64,000 bases of DNA from Nepenthes gracilis (Eukaryota > Streptophyta > Magnoliopsida > Caryophyllales > Nepenthaceae): NCBI GenBank assembly GCA_033239525.1, contig BSYO01000004.1, positions 10,702,037 to 10,766,036 of the forward strand, in the 5' to 3' direction. The first letter of the stretch is position 1, and every line of letters begins with the position of its first letter. The notes beneath the pieces are model-generated. The model saw nothing but the letters and a program-made list of their open reading frames with translations, had not been told where the DNA came from and made no database searches. Shown here piece by piece: positions 48,088-59,905 of this stretch. A program made the translations under genes and the position numbers.

Positions 48088-51000
48088 ATGTCCGGTCGGG
48101 GGAGAGGTTCCAGATCCGGTCGTGGGAGAGGTTCCAGAGCCGGTCCTCATCCTAATTGGGAGGAGGAGTACTTGGACATCATGGGACGGATGGCCGATGT
48201 TATGGAAATGATGACTCAGGGTCACCGCCAGAATGTGCCTGCTCCAGCTCCGGCACTAGCTCCTTCCCCGGCTCCAGCAAATTTGAGGGCGACGGCGTAT
48301 GATCGGTTCAATAGTGAAAGGGTGCCTGAGTTTTCAAGAGATCAAGATCTGGCTAGAGCAGAGGCATGAATCAGAAGAATGAAAAATATTTTTAATGTGA
48401 TTTGATGTCTAGAAGAGGATAAAGTGACATTTGCCACGTACAAATTGGAGGGCGAGGCCGACCATTGGTGGGCAGTACAGAAGGGGGCCATGGGAGTTCC
48501 CGAGGACCAGATTACATGGGAAAGGTTCAAAGAAGAATTTTTCAAGCAGTATTTCCTTGCCAGCTTGCAGGAACAGAAGGAAGATGAATTTGCACAGCTT
48601 CAGCAAGGGAATAGAATTGTGACTGAGTATGCAGCCGAGTGCATAGAATTGTTCAGGTATGCCTTGCATGTTGTAGAAGATCCGATCAGAAAGGCCAGGA
48701 AGTTTCAGTTTGGGTTGAGGGATGACATCAAGAGGTAGTTAGTTACGCACAAATTGCGTGATTATGGAGCGATACTAGATCGGGCCCTCATCTTTGAGAG
48801 GGAGCTTGAGTAACAGAAGTACTTTGCGAAGAAGAATGGGAATTGAGGAAGTCCAGCTATGGGTCAAAGTTTAGGTTTTGGAGGGCCTTCTAGAAAGTCA
48901 AAGCCCGAGGACAAAGGAAAGAGGAAAGTAGAGTATCCGGCGGCAAAAGCTACGGCTCCTAGTCTGCCGGCGACTGAGGATATTTGTAATTATTGCAAGA
49001 GGGCCCATTGCAGACAACCATGCCTCAAGCAGATAGGGGCTTGTTTTAATTGTGATAAGATCGGCCACATGACTAAAGATTGTCCTATGTCGAGGAGGCC
49101 AATAGAGAAGAAGTCAATCGTTCATGGGAAGGTTTTTGCAATTACAGCTCGGGATGCTGAGGCATCCTTGAACGTGGTAGAAGGTACCGTTATCATCTTT
49201 AGTACTCCTACGTATGCTCTTCTGGATTCGGGCTCGACCCATTCTTTTGTGTCCCCAAGTTTTGCAAGTACTTTATTGTCCCCTCCGAGAATCTTGGTCA
49301 TGTTCTCGTTGTTTCTACACCCTTAGGGATGCCCGTGATCAACGATATCTTTTATCCGAGATGTGAAGTTTGGATTCGGGGGCTGTAGTTGATGGTGGAT
49401 TTGATCTTGCTCGAGATGCACGATTTTGATGTGATCTTGGGCATGGACTGGCTAGCGATTTATTACGCTAGTGTGGATTGCTTTTAGAAGCAAGTTCACT
49501 TCGCCATTTCAGGTTGCGAACCGTTCTTTTTCTAAGGCGTGGTGCGGAAGGAGCCACCGTGTTTTATTTCAGGCCTGTCATTTGATAAATTTCGGATGTC
49601 AAACCTATTTGGCTTATACCTGTACCATTGGGAGTCATAGTGTGCCGGCCAAGGATATCCCGATAGTTTGTGAGTTCAAGGACGTGTTTTCCGAAGAATT
49701 GCTTGGGTTGCTACCCCATCGGAAAATTGAATTTGAAATTGAGATAGTTCCAAACTCTGTACCTATTTCGAAGGCACCATATAGGATGGTGCCTGCCGAA
49801 CTGAGTGAATTGAAACAGTAGCTACAGGAGCTTTTGGACAAGAGATTCATTCGGCAGAGTGTATCTCCTTGGGGTGCCCCGGTGCTTTTTATTAAGAAGA
49901 AGGATTTATCATTACGGCTATGCATTGATTACTGGGAGTTAAACAAGAACACCGTCAAGAACAAGTATCATCTGCCAAGGATCGATGATTTATTTGACTA
50001 GCTGCAAGGTACACAAATGTTTTCTAAGATCGATCTTCACTCGGGGATACCACCAGTTGCAAATTAGGAAGAAGGACGTGGCAAAGACAGCCTTTCGGTC
50101 GATGTATGGGCATTATTAATTTCTGGTGATGCCTTTTGGGTTGTCAAACACTCCAGCTGCATTTATGGACTTGATAAATCGAGTCTTTTGACCCTTTTTG
50201 GATAAGTTTGTAATGGTATTCATTGATGATATATTGATCAATTCGAAGAGTTATGATGAGCATGCCACGCATTTGAGGATCGTGCTTCAAACGCTTCGGG
50301 AGGAGAAATTGTATGCCAAATTGAAGAAATGTGAATTTTGGTTAGAAGAAGATGCCTTTTTGGGTCACATTATATCGAATGGAGGCATTTTGGTAGACCC
50401 AAAAAAGATTGAGGCTGTTGTTAATTGGAATCGACCGTCATTAGTAACTGAGATTTGGAGTTTCCGTGGGATAGTAAGTTACTATCGGAGGTTTGTGAAA
50501 AATTTTTCCAGGATCTCCATGTCACTGACCCGCTTAACGAAGAAGGATGTTAAATTTGTCTAGTCGAATGAATGTGAAAAAAGCTTCTAGGAACTGAAGG
50601 TCCGACTGACATTTGCCTTGATTCTGTCCATCCCAGAAGGCTCTGGAGGATTCGAAGTTTATTGCGATGCTAGTAGATCGGGTTTGGGATGTGTTCTGAT
50701 GCAGCGTAGTAAGGTGATAGCTTATAGATCGAGGCAGCTAAAGATCCATGAGAAGAACTACCCGACACACGATTTTGAGCTTGCGGCAGTATTCTTTACA
50801 TTGAAAATCTGGAGGCATTATTTATATGGTGAGAAATTTTTGGTATATTCGGACCACAAGAGTCTGAAATATCTCTTTTCTCAAAAAGAGTTGAATATGA
50901 GACAAAGGAGGTGGATGGATTATTTAAAGGACTTCGATTGTGAGATCCTGTACTAGCCGGGCAAGGGCAATGTGGTGGCGGACACTTTAAGCCGCCAATC

Positions 51001-52549
51001 ATATTTTGCTACTCATTTGGGGATCAAGGAGATGGAGATGTCGAAGTGTATGAAATATTACGATATTCGGAGATATACCCATGGAAACCTGGATGATTTT
51101 GTCACACTTCAGTGTCCAGCCAAAAATCTTGAAGTAGATCAAGGATGAGCAGTTGAACGACCTACTTTTAGATGACGTCGTTGAGAATTTGAACTGAGAA
51201 TCGGGGTTGATTTTAGCTTTTGAGCCGATGGAGTCTTGAGATTTTGGGACCGGATTTGTGTGCTCGATGTTGGTGATTTGAAGGACGAGATTATGAAAGA
51301 AACTCACCGATCCAGGTACACATTCCACCCAGGAATTAATAAGATGTATTAGGATCTAAGGAGGATGTCTGGTGAAGAAACATGAAAAGGGAGATAGAGG
51401 CCTTCATGGGGAGATACTTGGTCTGCCAGTAGTTGAAGGCCGAACGTAGAAAGCCATTTGATCTTTTGCAATCTTTGACTATCCCTAACTGGAAGTGGGA
51501 GGATATATCCATGGGTTTTGTGTCAGGTTTGCCAAGGACACCTAGGAATCATCATACCATTTGGGTGATTGTCGACTGATTCATGAAATCGGCGCATTTT
51601 CTAGTGATTCGGATGACCTATTTGAGGGATAAATTCACCCGAATGTATATTAATGAGGTGGTGAGACTGCATGGGATTCTAGCCACTATTGTATCAGATC
51701 GAAACCCAAGGTGTATCTCAAACTTTTGGGATAGTTTGCATCGCGAGTTGGGAACCGATCTAAAATTTAGTATGGCTTATCACCCGTAGATAGACGGACA
51801 ATCTGAGCAAACCATCCAAATTTTAGAAGACATGTTAAGAGCCGATGTAATAGAGCTAAAAGGCACTTGGGATGATTACTTAGCCTTGGCCGAGCTCGTA
51901 TATAATAATAGCTATCAGGTGAGTATTGGGATGGCCCCCTTTGAAACTTTGTATAGAAAGAAGTGTCGTTCTCCGATTCACTGAGATGAAACCGGCAATA
52001 GGCGGCTCATGGGGCCGGAGATTGTTATAGAGACGTCCGAGAAGATCTGGCTGGTCCATGAAAAGTTGAAAGTGGCCCAAAGCCGGCAGAAGAGCTATAC
52101 CGATCGAAGAAGATCAGAGCTAAAATCTAAGGTCGGAGACCTTGTCTTCTTGAAGTTGTCTCCGTCAAAGGGTGTATCCAGGTTTGGGCTCAAAGGAAAA
52201 TTGAAGTTAAGGTTTATAGGCCCGTTCAAGATTTTAGAGAAAGTGGGGGACGTAGCCTATCATTTGGCCTTGCCACCCTCCATGGGGAGAAGTGCACGAT
52301 GTATTTCACGTGTCTATGCTCCGAAAGTAAGTCTATGATCGTACTCATGTTATCGACTACGCGCCTTTATCGATTGGAGAGGATTTTTCCTACATTGAGA
52401 AGCCCATGCAAATTTTGGATCGAAGAGACCAAGTGTTTCGGACGAAGACAATTCCTTTAGTCAAGGTATTATGGAGAAATCACGTTTTACAGGAGACTAC
52501 TTGGGAGAAAGAAGAAGAGATTCGGGAGAAATATCCCCACTTGTTTTGA
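48088..52549 (+). pseudogene. Gypsy gag-pol with chromodomain-like tail, broken
   Basis: Gag starts MSGRGRGSRSGRGRGSRAGP. The gag domain follows (LEGEADHWWAVQKGAMG, then the WERFKEEFFKQYF motif), with zinc knuckle CFNCDKIGHMTKDC near 49040. Protease has YALLDSGSTHSFVS near 49215. Reverse transcriptase spans about 49,750-50,560 with [12 protein letters not shown] near 50216. RNase H has [16 protein letters not shown] near 50657. Integrase spans about 51,390-51,970. The GPF module (LRFIGPFKILEKVGDVAYHL) is near 52,210 and the chromodomain-like end (LVKVLWRNHVLQETTWEKEE) near 52,460. Frames change near 49280, 49470, 50045 and again in 51,000-51,580. More than a dozen stops are present, mostly TAG or TGA where the family has Gln, Arg or Trp. 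Confidence 0.93.
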
Positions 52550-52611
52550 GGTATGTAATAACTCTAGGATTTATTAATTTCGAGGACGAAATTTTTTAAG
52601 TGGGGGAGAGT
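52550..52611 (+). promoter_or_regulatory. Gypsy 3' untranslated end and polypurine tract
   Basis: TTTCGAGGACGAAATTTTTT followed by AAGTGGGGGAGAGT directly before the LTR. This pairing is standard for Tekay/Del-like chromoviruses. Confidence 0.88.
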
Positions 52612-54757
52612 TGTGAGGTTTTGGGTATTCGAGTATTATAATTAAAGAATAACCGAGTCAATAAAATCAAGTTTGGACCTTAACTCATATGGGCATTATA
52701 ATCTTGGGACCTGTGGTGTTTTGGCGAAGTGGGCCTGCTGGGCGTCCAAGGCGACGCCATGGCACCCACGAGCAGAATGTCAACGCCCGCGAGGAGAAGA
52801 GAGAGGAAGGAGATCTGAGGCTTTTGGGTTCGTTTCCGAGCTAGTGCTAGATACAAAGGTGGTAGATCGGGTTGAAACAAGTGCACCCATACCATTTCCT
52901 CTCATTTATTCACACTTTTATCTTGTTTTTCTTCGGGTTTCCTTGTCCCGATGCCTGAATAAATGGGTATTTCGGATTATCCATGCTCCTAGCATGACCA
53001 TACTTTGATGTCATATCTGTTGAGCAAAGTTCGAACTGATTTTTGTACTCCGAAACCCTAACCCACGCGTGGATAGTTTTCACCAATTATTTCGGGTGAT
53101 ATGCACGAATTGACACTAGATAATCAATACCAATGGCATGAGTACGAAATTCCACCATTTTGGTGACCAAATAATCGTGTTTGGTGTGGTTTTTGCACAC
53201 CGAAACCATAACCCGCGAAATTGCCTTTCGGCTAACCTTTTCGGAAAAACTTATGCATAAAATTGGAATAAAAACGTCAAACTTCGACTTATGAATGTGA
53301 TGGAATTACATCTAATTTCATAATTTATAAATATGTTAATTTTGTATACCCTAGAACCAAGATACGAACTACTATGAAAAAAGGTACCAAACAGACCACT
53401 CTATGAATCGAAATCAGCTTGGTATGGCAAGAAATTCATAACCCTTTGATGCTCCAAATGAACTATGCATGAAATTATAAACTCGTGAGGACTTGATCTC
53501 ATGAAGAATATGAATATATGCTTATGAGAGAAAATCAGACAAAGGAGGGAATTTTGTAATTAAGTAATGGACTCATGAAAAGTTTTACGGAACGATGATC
53601 TGATGAAATTATGAAATGCTCCCTAACAGAGTGGGAACGACGGACTATGAACAAAGAACAATGAGTTTAAGAGTAGAATTCCCTAAGGAAATGAAAAACT
53701 AAGCACTTGGACTGAGGAAATTGGGCAGTATACTTTGGTTTGCTATAGATATTACAGTGGTGACTCAATGAATACTTTGGCCGCATATCCTAATTGCTTA
53801 ATTTGGAGCGGGTGATATTCCTTGGAAAACTTTAGTATATTATAGTGGAAGGCGTTGCCTGTTATAAATGCCGCTTGAGGCATAGATTACAGCCCCGTCT
53901 ATAGAGTTGGTATGTAGACAGTCCCTTCCTCTGGGTCGAAAATAGGAGGATATCAGTGTTAAATTGTGTGGATTGAATACAATCCAGGCAACGCCCAACC
54001 GCTCTTTTGGTCAAGTAAGGCCTATTGGTCGGGTCCCTCAACAAAATAAGTTTTCAGTAGCAAAGTTATGATTAAGAAAAGAAGAAAATGAAAAGAAAAG
54101 AATAGAAGAAACCCGGAACAATGTTCACAAAAGCATATTCTATTCAAGTCACAATGCATGAATCTTCCATATGCTCTTATTTCCTTTTTATGCATATTAA
54201 ATTGTTTCGAAATGAAATCTCTAATATCTTTTGTTATTTTGTGCATTGTTGAGTTTTAGCTCACGCCTTACTATTTTGTCCCTTCCCCCTCAGATTTCCA
54301 GCAAGAGTTCCTGCCAGACGAGAAGGAGTAGAAGTGTCAATGCTTAGCATAGGCATGGAAATGATGTTTATATGCTTTGAGGAGTTGTATTTTGTAATTT
54401 TGACCTAGTTAATTTTTCTTTTGGGAATAGAATGTATTGAAGTTGTCACATTTTGATTATACACTAGTAAATGAGATGATCAGTTAGATTATTATGCAGT
54501 GAATCTTTAGTTTGCTTTTGTAGGTTATTGAAGGAGGTTATGAAGTTTAGTGGCATCTCCCTGTTCCAACCAGGATTCTGGATGTTGTATGTTGTTGTTG
54601 CGGCCTATGTGTTGTGGATTATGGATTTGGATTTGGTGCTGGTATTTTGTGAAAAATTTTATGTATCGCAGAAAAATTATAGGATTTGTATTTGACCGAT
54701 ATCCGTATTACAATTGAGACTCTATCGGATTTTCGGTTGGTTATATGGTACATCACA
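52612..54757 (+). repeat. Gypsy 3' LTR (2146 bp)
   Basis: Starts TGTGAGG and ends ACATCACA. It is uninterrupted, so it shows the pre-insertion state of the copia site. It is 100 bp shorter than the 5' copy over the first 290 bases; the missing part holds the TATA-like region. Confidence 0.95.
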
Positions 54758-54762
54758 AGATT
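54758..54762. other. Target-site duplication AGATT, right copy
   Basis: Equals 36065-36069. Confidence 0.93.
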
Positions 54763-55729
54763 GTACGCAGATTTTGATAGAAGTTTCGTTTATATTCCGT
54801 GAGTATTAGCTTTGTACTTGGATTGTATTCGTATGAGATGTAGTTTGATATTATCGAATAAATTGGTATTATTGCTGAGTATTTGTACTCACATTTTCGT
54901 TGATTTGTTCGGATGAGTAGTCTAGAGAGATCATGTAAATAATTGACTATATTTATTATTATTATTATTATTGGGGTTGTTAGATATATTGTTAGGTCAC
55001 GTATGGATTTGGGATTTTGTATTGGTTATGATTTTATCTTTGAAATATTATTTTGTAGATTATAATTATTTTTAATTTTTATTAGGACCTGCTTTGGTTT
55101 AGATCTGTGACAAAATCTTTTCTAATTTTAAGTATAAGATAAGTATATTCAAATTCTTTTTTTTATTGTTGATCTTTTCCTACTCTTTGAACAATTATTA
55201 TTTTAAATGTTCATATAAATTCTATTTTTATATATAAAGTATTTGTACTTTACATACATTTGTTTCTATTCCCATTTCATTCATTTTTTTTTTAAATATA
55301 TGTTTTATATCCATGCACATTATATTTAAGTGATGAGTTTCTATAATATTATATATACATGTCTTTAAATCCTTTATATAAATTTCTGCATGTTTTTGAT
55401 TCTAACATATATGCTTCTACATATTTTCTAACTTCAAGAAAGTGTTAATAACTTATATAATTTGTGCTAAATTCCTGCAATGAAACTTCTACATGACTTT
55501 AAATAATCATATTAATATATAAAATGTTTCCAAATTGCAGATTATAGTCATGATGTTCATATTTTACTGCATGTCACGTATTTTGTTATGTCCTAATCTG
55601 AATTCCAATTAAATTAATTCTTAATCCTGAATTATTTTAATCCAATTATTATTTTAAGAACAACTTTTAGCCCTTATTTATTCTAATTTTCAATATTTAC
55701 CCTACGACTAAAACCCAATTGAAAACCAT
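54763..55729 (+). other. Continuation of the old LTR-like target, then AT-rich DNA
   Basis: GCTGAGTATTTGTACTCACA near 54876 resembles ACTGAGTATTTAGC before the gypsy insertion, so the target LTR seems to continue here. An ATT array lies at 54951-54972. The rest is AT-rich with no gene. Confidence 0.45.
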
Positions 55730-56725
55730 GGGGTGTGAACTTGAAATATGACATTTATCGATAAACAGTCTAAATAAAATGATAAGTTAAATCACATGAT
55801 TCAAACCGTTACACTCAAAAGTGGCTCTGAACATTGACCATATCATAACTTGCAATATATGTAAGGAGATGTGTCCATACAAAATTAAAGTATCTAAGAA
55901 TTACAACTCAATCAAACTATTAAAAGAAAAATTAAAATTAACTCAAACGTCGACATAATACATCAACAATAACTGATTTACAATACAAAAATTCAAATAT
56001 CTAAAATTAACAATCTAAACTATTATCATTGCTAAATAATATTACACAAACTATCCAAAAAATTTTAATTTAACTCTACTTAACAGCTGGAACTTCTAAT
56101 GCAACTCTTGCAAATCATTTGAGCCCGCTAATTTGAAGATGATAGCAAAAATTGAAGTAAGAGTGAACCAATTGCTTAATAAGACATATAATTTTTATAA
56201 TTAAATAAATATGAGTATCAAAATATATTGGAATAAGATGTGATCAAATCAGACGCAATGACATATAAATTTAATAACATATTATGTATAATTTGAGGCT
56301 CATAATTAAATTTTTTTCTTTAAACTTTGTATCATCTAATTATACTTAAAACATGCAAAACTAATGGATCACGGATCAGTGATGGCTTCAATAACAAAGG
56401 TGCAAATACTTAAACTAGGATTATATATATATTCACACAATTAAAAGCAATACATTGTTATTTAAGACTTTTAGGTGGGTCGTCATACATATTATCTTAT
56501 AAATTGGATCGAATGTCGCTTTCACCTATGAATTATAAGTTCAAACATCGATTTTTATTACAATATACTAAGATATACTATAATATATCTCTATTAATTC
56601 TCTATAATGATCAGTGTATAATCAAATAAAAAATTTCATATAAATACGAATAATTCTTTATATTTTTTCATACCGAAGAGAATATCCTTATTTTTTTTTA
56701 TACATGTAGAGTTTTTTTCCTTATT
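55730..56725 (-). repeat. LTR-like direct repeat, copy 1
   Basis: Shares an ordered series of words with 62110-63000, for example ATATGTAAGGAG, a TATTTAAGA..GTGGGTCGTCATA block and a TATACTAAGATATACTATAATATA block. The copies are strongly diverged. They flank the RNase H-integrase and antisense ORF relics. Confidence 0.6.
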
Positions 56726-56839
56726 TCTTTAAATACTTAGCATACAATATATCTAATTATGGTGATCCTTTAAATACTTCAAATCCTGAATTCTTCAAAT
56801 GTTTCAAAAAATGCACCGTTCTAGTTAAGGAAGAAAACG

Positions 56840-58930
56840 GTATTCAACATCCAGTATATTAGTATGATCCTATCGGACATGAAGGCCCAATATGCGCAAC
56901 AGGAGAAGGTGGCTTTGGTCGAGTATTTTCCGTAGGGATGCTCTAACCATATTTTCAGATCTACAAGATTGTGATCTTGAACAATCAATCATTAAAGGGG
57001 ATCTTATAGAAACTAAAAGTATCTGTATGCTTTATCAAATGTCTGTTGAGTTGAGGTGAGTTTATCATAGAATTTAGATCATGGCCCTTTATAAAGGGTT
57101 AAGCCATTGTAGACTTCATTGTTGAAATGATAACCCCGATCTTTGAAGATATAGACAAATACGTAGGAGCAACCTTGGAGGGAGCATCTCTCATATGGAT
57201 ATTGCACATTGAAAGAGTGTCTTCATAAGTAGTGAGTGGAGTTGAAATAGTATTAAGAACACTTGAAGGGCACGAGATCAAATACTCAATAATATTTAAA
57301 TTTAAAGTCACAAATGATGTGACAGAACATGAGGCTCTGCTAACTAGTTTGAAGCTGGCAAAAGAATACTCCACCAAGAACCTGGTCATTATTCAAAACT
57401 AGTAATTAATTAAGTATTGGCTAATTTCAAAATTTTCAACTTGAACTTGGCAAAATACCTTCACAAGGTATGTGGTCTCCTTTGAATCTTCGCTAAGGTT
57501 GAAGCCATTCATATCTCAATGAATAATAATTGGAAAGTCGATTAACTTTTTAATATAGTAATGTCTAGTTGTCCTAAACTGTATACCCAAAATTCGTGAG
57601 AAATAGTTCAAAAACTTAGCATTGAAGTGTATGATGAAATTCTCCTAGTATTCAATGAAATAATTTGGATGACCTCATATCAAACGAACCTTAAAGATGA
57701 TGCGCTTTCAGATGACCTTGTGGAGGCAAAGCGCATTACAAAAATAGTCAGTTGGTACACACTAGTTGATGGGATACTATACGGGAGAGATTGCTTAATA
57801 CATTATATTCGTTGTCTAACTCCCCCAAAAGCTAACTATGCCCTTTGCAAGGTGTATCTAGACATATGTAGAGCATATGTATGGACAAAAATTTATCCTT
57901 TAAAATTATGTGATAGGGCTACTATTGGTTGGTTATGAAAAAAGACGCAATAGAATTTGTTAAGAATTGTAAGAATTGTCAAATCCATTGTAACATATCT
58001 AGGCAACCGTGTATAGAACTCCAGGATTTATAGCTTCCCTGGCTATTCACACAATGAGCATCGAACATTCTAGGTTCATTTTCAACTGTGATTGGGTAAA
58101 GAAAATTCATCATAATTGTGGTGTATTACTTTACGAAATGGATAGAGGTATCTTCATTGGCTAAGATTGAAAAGTAGAACACGACAAAATTTATGTGCCA
58201 AAATATTATTTGTAGTTTGGAATACCAAAAATCATATAACTGATAATGGTACCAAATTCTTTGACAAAAGGTTTACAAAGTATTGCACTGGCTTAGAGAT
58301 CAGATTGGTCTATAAATCAATCTGGTACCTATAAATAAATGGACAAGTTGAAATAATAAATTGAACAATAGTGAATCGGCTAAAAATAAAGTTGGATTAA
58401 GATGGAGGCACTTGAGTAGATGAACTTCCATCCATTCTATGGGCATACTGAACAACTCTAAGAGAGCCACATTGAGAAACACCCTTTAATCTCTACTTCA
58501 AAATAGAAGTAACCATCTTGTTAGAGATAGGACTGCCAAGTTACTGAGTGAAAAACTTCGCTCCCATCTAAAACTCTCAATTTTCAAGACAAAACTGAGA
58601 CCTCTGATAGGAAGTTAGGGAAATGGTACGTATTCGAGCGAAAATCGATAGTAGAGAGTTGTTTGGTACTATAATAAGAAGGTGAAGGCATGGTTTTTGA
58701 GGTTAAAGACTTGATATTAAGGAATATCGAGACAATCGGGAGGTTGGTCCATAGGAATAAGCTATCACTAACGTGAAAGAGACTATTTCTAGTGTTAGTA
58801 ATACTCCAAAATGAGGTATACAAACTACCCCCTCAAGATGAAAAATTATTCCCTCAAATTAGGAATGCCTTTTTTCTCAAAAAATACTATCAATAGTGTG
58901 GCCAACCTAGAATTGTAGAGGTATACCCTG
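56840..58930 (+). pseudogene. Ty3/gypsy RNase H-integrase relic, Tat-like
   Basis: RNase H-like region 56,840-57,400: the end of the RT-connected domain (GEFIIEFRSWPFIKG), then an LRTLEGHEIKYSIIFKFKVT segment and HEALLTSLKLAKEYSTKNLV. Integrase relic 57,620-58,880: DDLVEAKRITKIVSWYTLVD, the zinc region, ITDNGTKFFDKRF near 58,240, NGQVEIIN, VDELPSILWAY and LLEIGLPSY. Order and wording match gypsy elements that carry a second RNase H. Stops and frameshifts run throughout. There is no reverse transcriptase upstream in this copy. Confidence 0.8.
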
Positions 58931-59905
58931 TCCTTTGATTTGGAATGCTTGTATTTTGTATTTAATTTTTTCAATTCATTAATAAAATTTTACTTTTTAA
59001 TTCATTTATTATCAATTTGTGTATTTGTATGTAATTAATATGACCGCGATTAATCATGAATTAGACAGTCAGTTTGAATACCTTGTCTATAAATATACCA
59101 ATTTAGGAAATGGTCAGGTGTTCAATATAACCATATGGCCTCATGTGTGACAACACATTGACAATTCCAAAAGATTCAGAGGATTGAGAATTAAACGTTG
59201 AATTACCTTATGAGGGATCAAATCACCAATTAGGTAAAGTCAAATGAGAAAAAAAAACTAGTATTAGTCATCCGACATATTAAATCTCAGAAATGCTTCC
59301 ACGCATAAGTATTAATATGCGTTTCTATGGGATATAGACAATAGTCAAAGACTAGAATCTTATCTAACTGGCAACAATAGTCGAAAGACTTAGCCAATGA
59401 TGAAGCCAACCATCCCATGGTTGCCAAACTGGCACAGTAGCTGAAAGCTTTAGCTAGACATAGGATCAGCCATCTTATGGTTACCTAATCAATGACGATA
59501 GTCAAAAAATTTAGCTAATTATTCGGCTATCAAGCGGTCAAAATTTTATAAGCACACAGTCGGGGGCTAAGTCACCCAATTAGCATTAACAAAGAATAAT
59601 GTATATTTAAAGATAAAAAATCTGAATATATTGAAAATTTGGTTACATTATCTACTTTGACAAGTATAGAGCTATGGCATTTGATGACAAAAGTGGCATA
59701 ATAATCCTATGGCTGATGCTTGAGGGTAAACCTCAAAGGTTGGGAGTTTCTTGGCTCTGTAGAGTCCTTAACAATAGAGGCTAAGGAAATTTCGTAGTTT
59801 CTAGCATCGAAACAGCAAGTTAGAAAATTGGCAGTGACCAATAAGACAATCCTTCTATAAAAAACGATTCCTTCTTTGAATTGTGAGTCTATCTCTTTAG
59901 GTTGA
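58931..59905. other. Retroelement non-coding region after integrase
   Basis: AT-rich, no open frame. Near 59340-59530 a phrase like AATAGTCGAAAGACTTAGCCAA recurs three to four times at about 60-80-bp spacing, a diverged tandem repeat of the kind found between integrase and 3' LTR in Tat elements. Confidence 0.5.

Larger units (their letters stand above)
36070..54757 (+). mobile_element. Ty3/gypsy chromovirus (Tekay/Del-like), with nested copia
   Basis: Full-length but dead LTR retrotransposon. Order: 5' LTR 36070-37932 plus 47522-47898, primer site at about 47901, gag-pol 48088-52549, polypurine tract at about 52598-52611, 3' LTR 52612-54757, flanked by perfect AGATT duplications. Both LTRs start TGTGAG and end with TCACA. 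Pol order is protease, reverse transcriptase, RNase H, integrase with a GPF module, then a chromodomain-like tail, which places it among the chromoviruses. Without the copia insert it is about 9.1 kb. Numerous stops and several frameshifts rule out function. Confidence 0.95.

Noticed and set aside
57099..57389. 96-residue minus-strand frame
   Set aside because: Shadow of the plus-strand RNase H relic, which has recognisable family wording.
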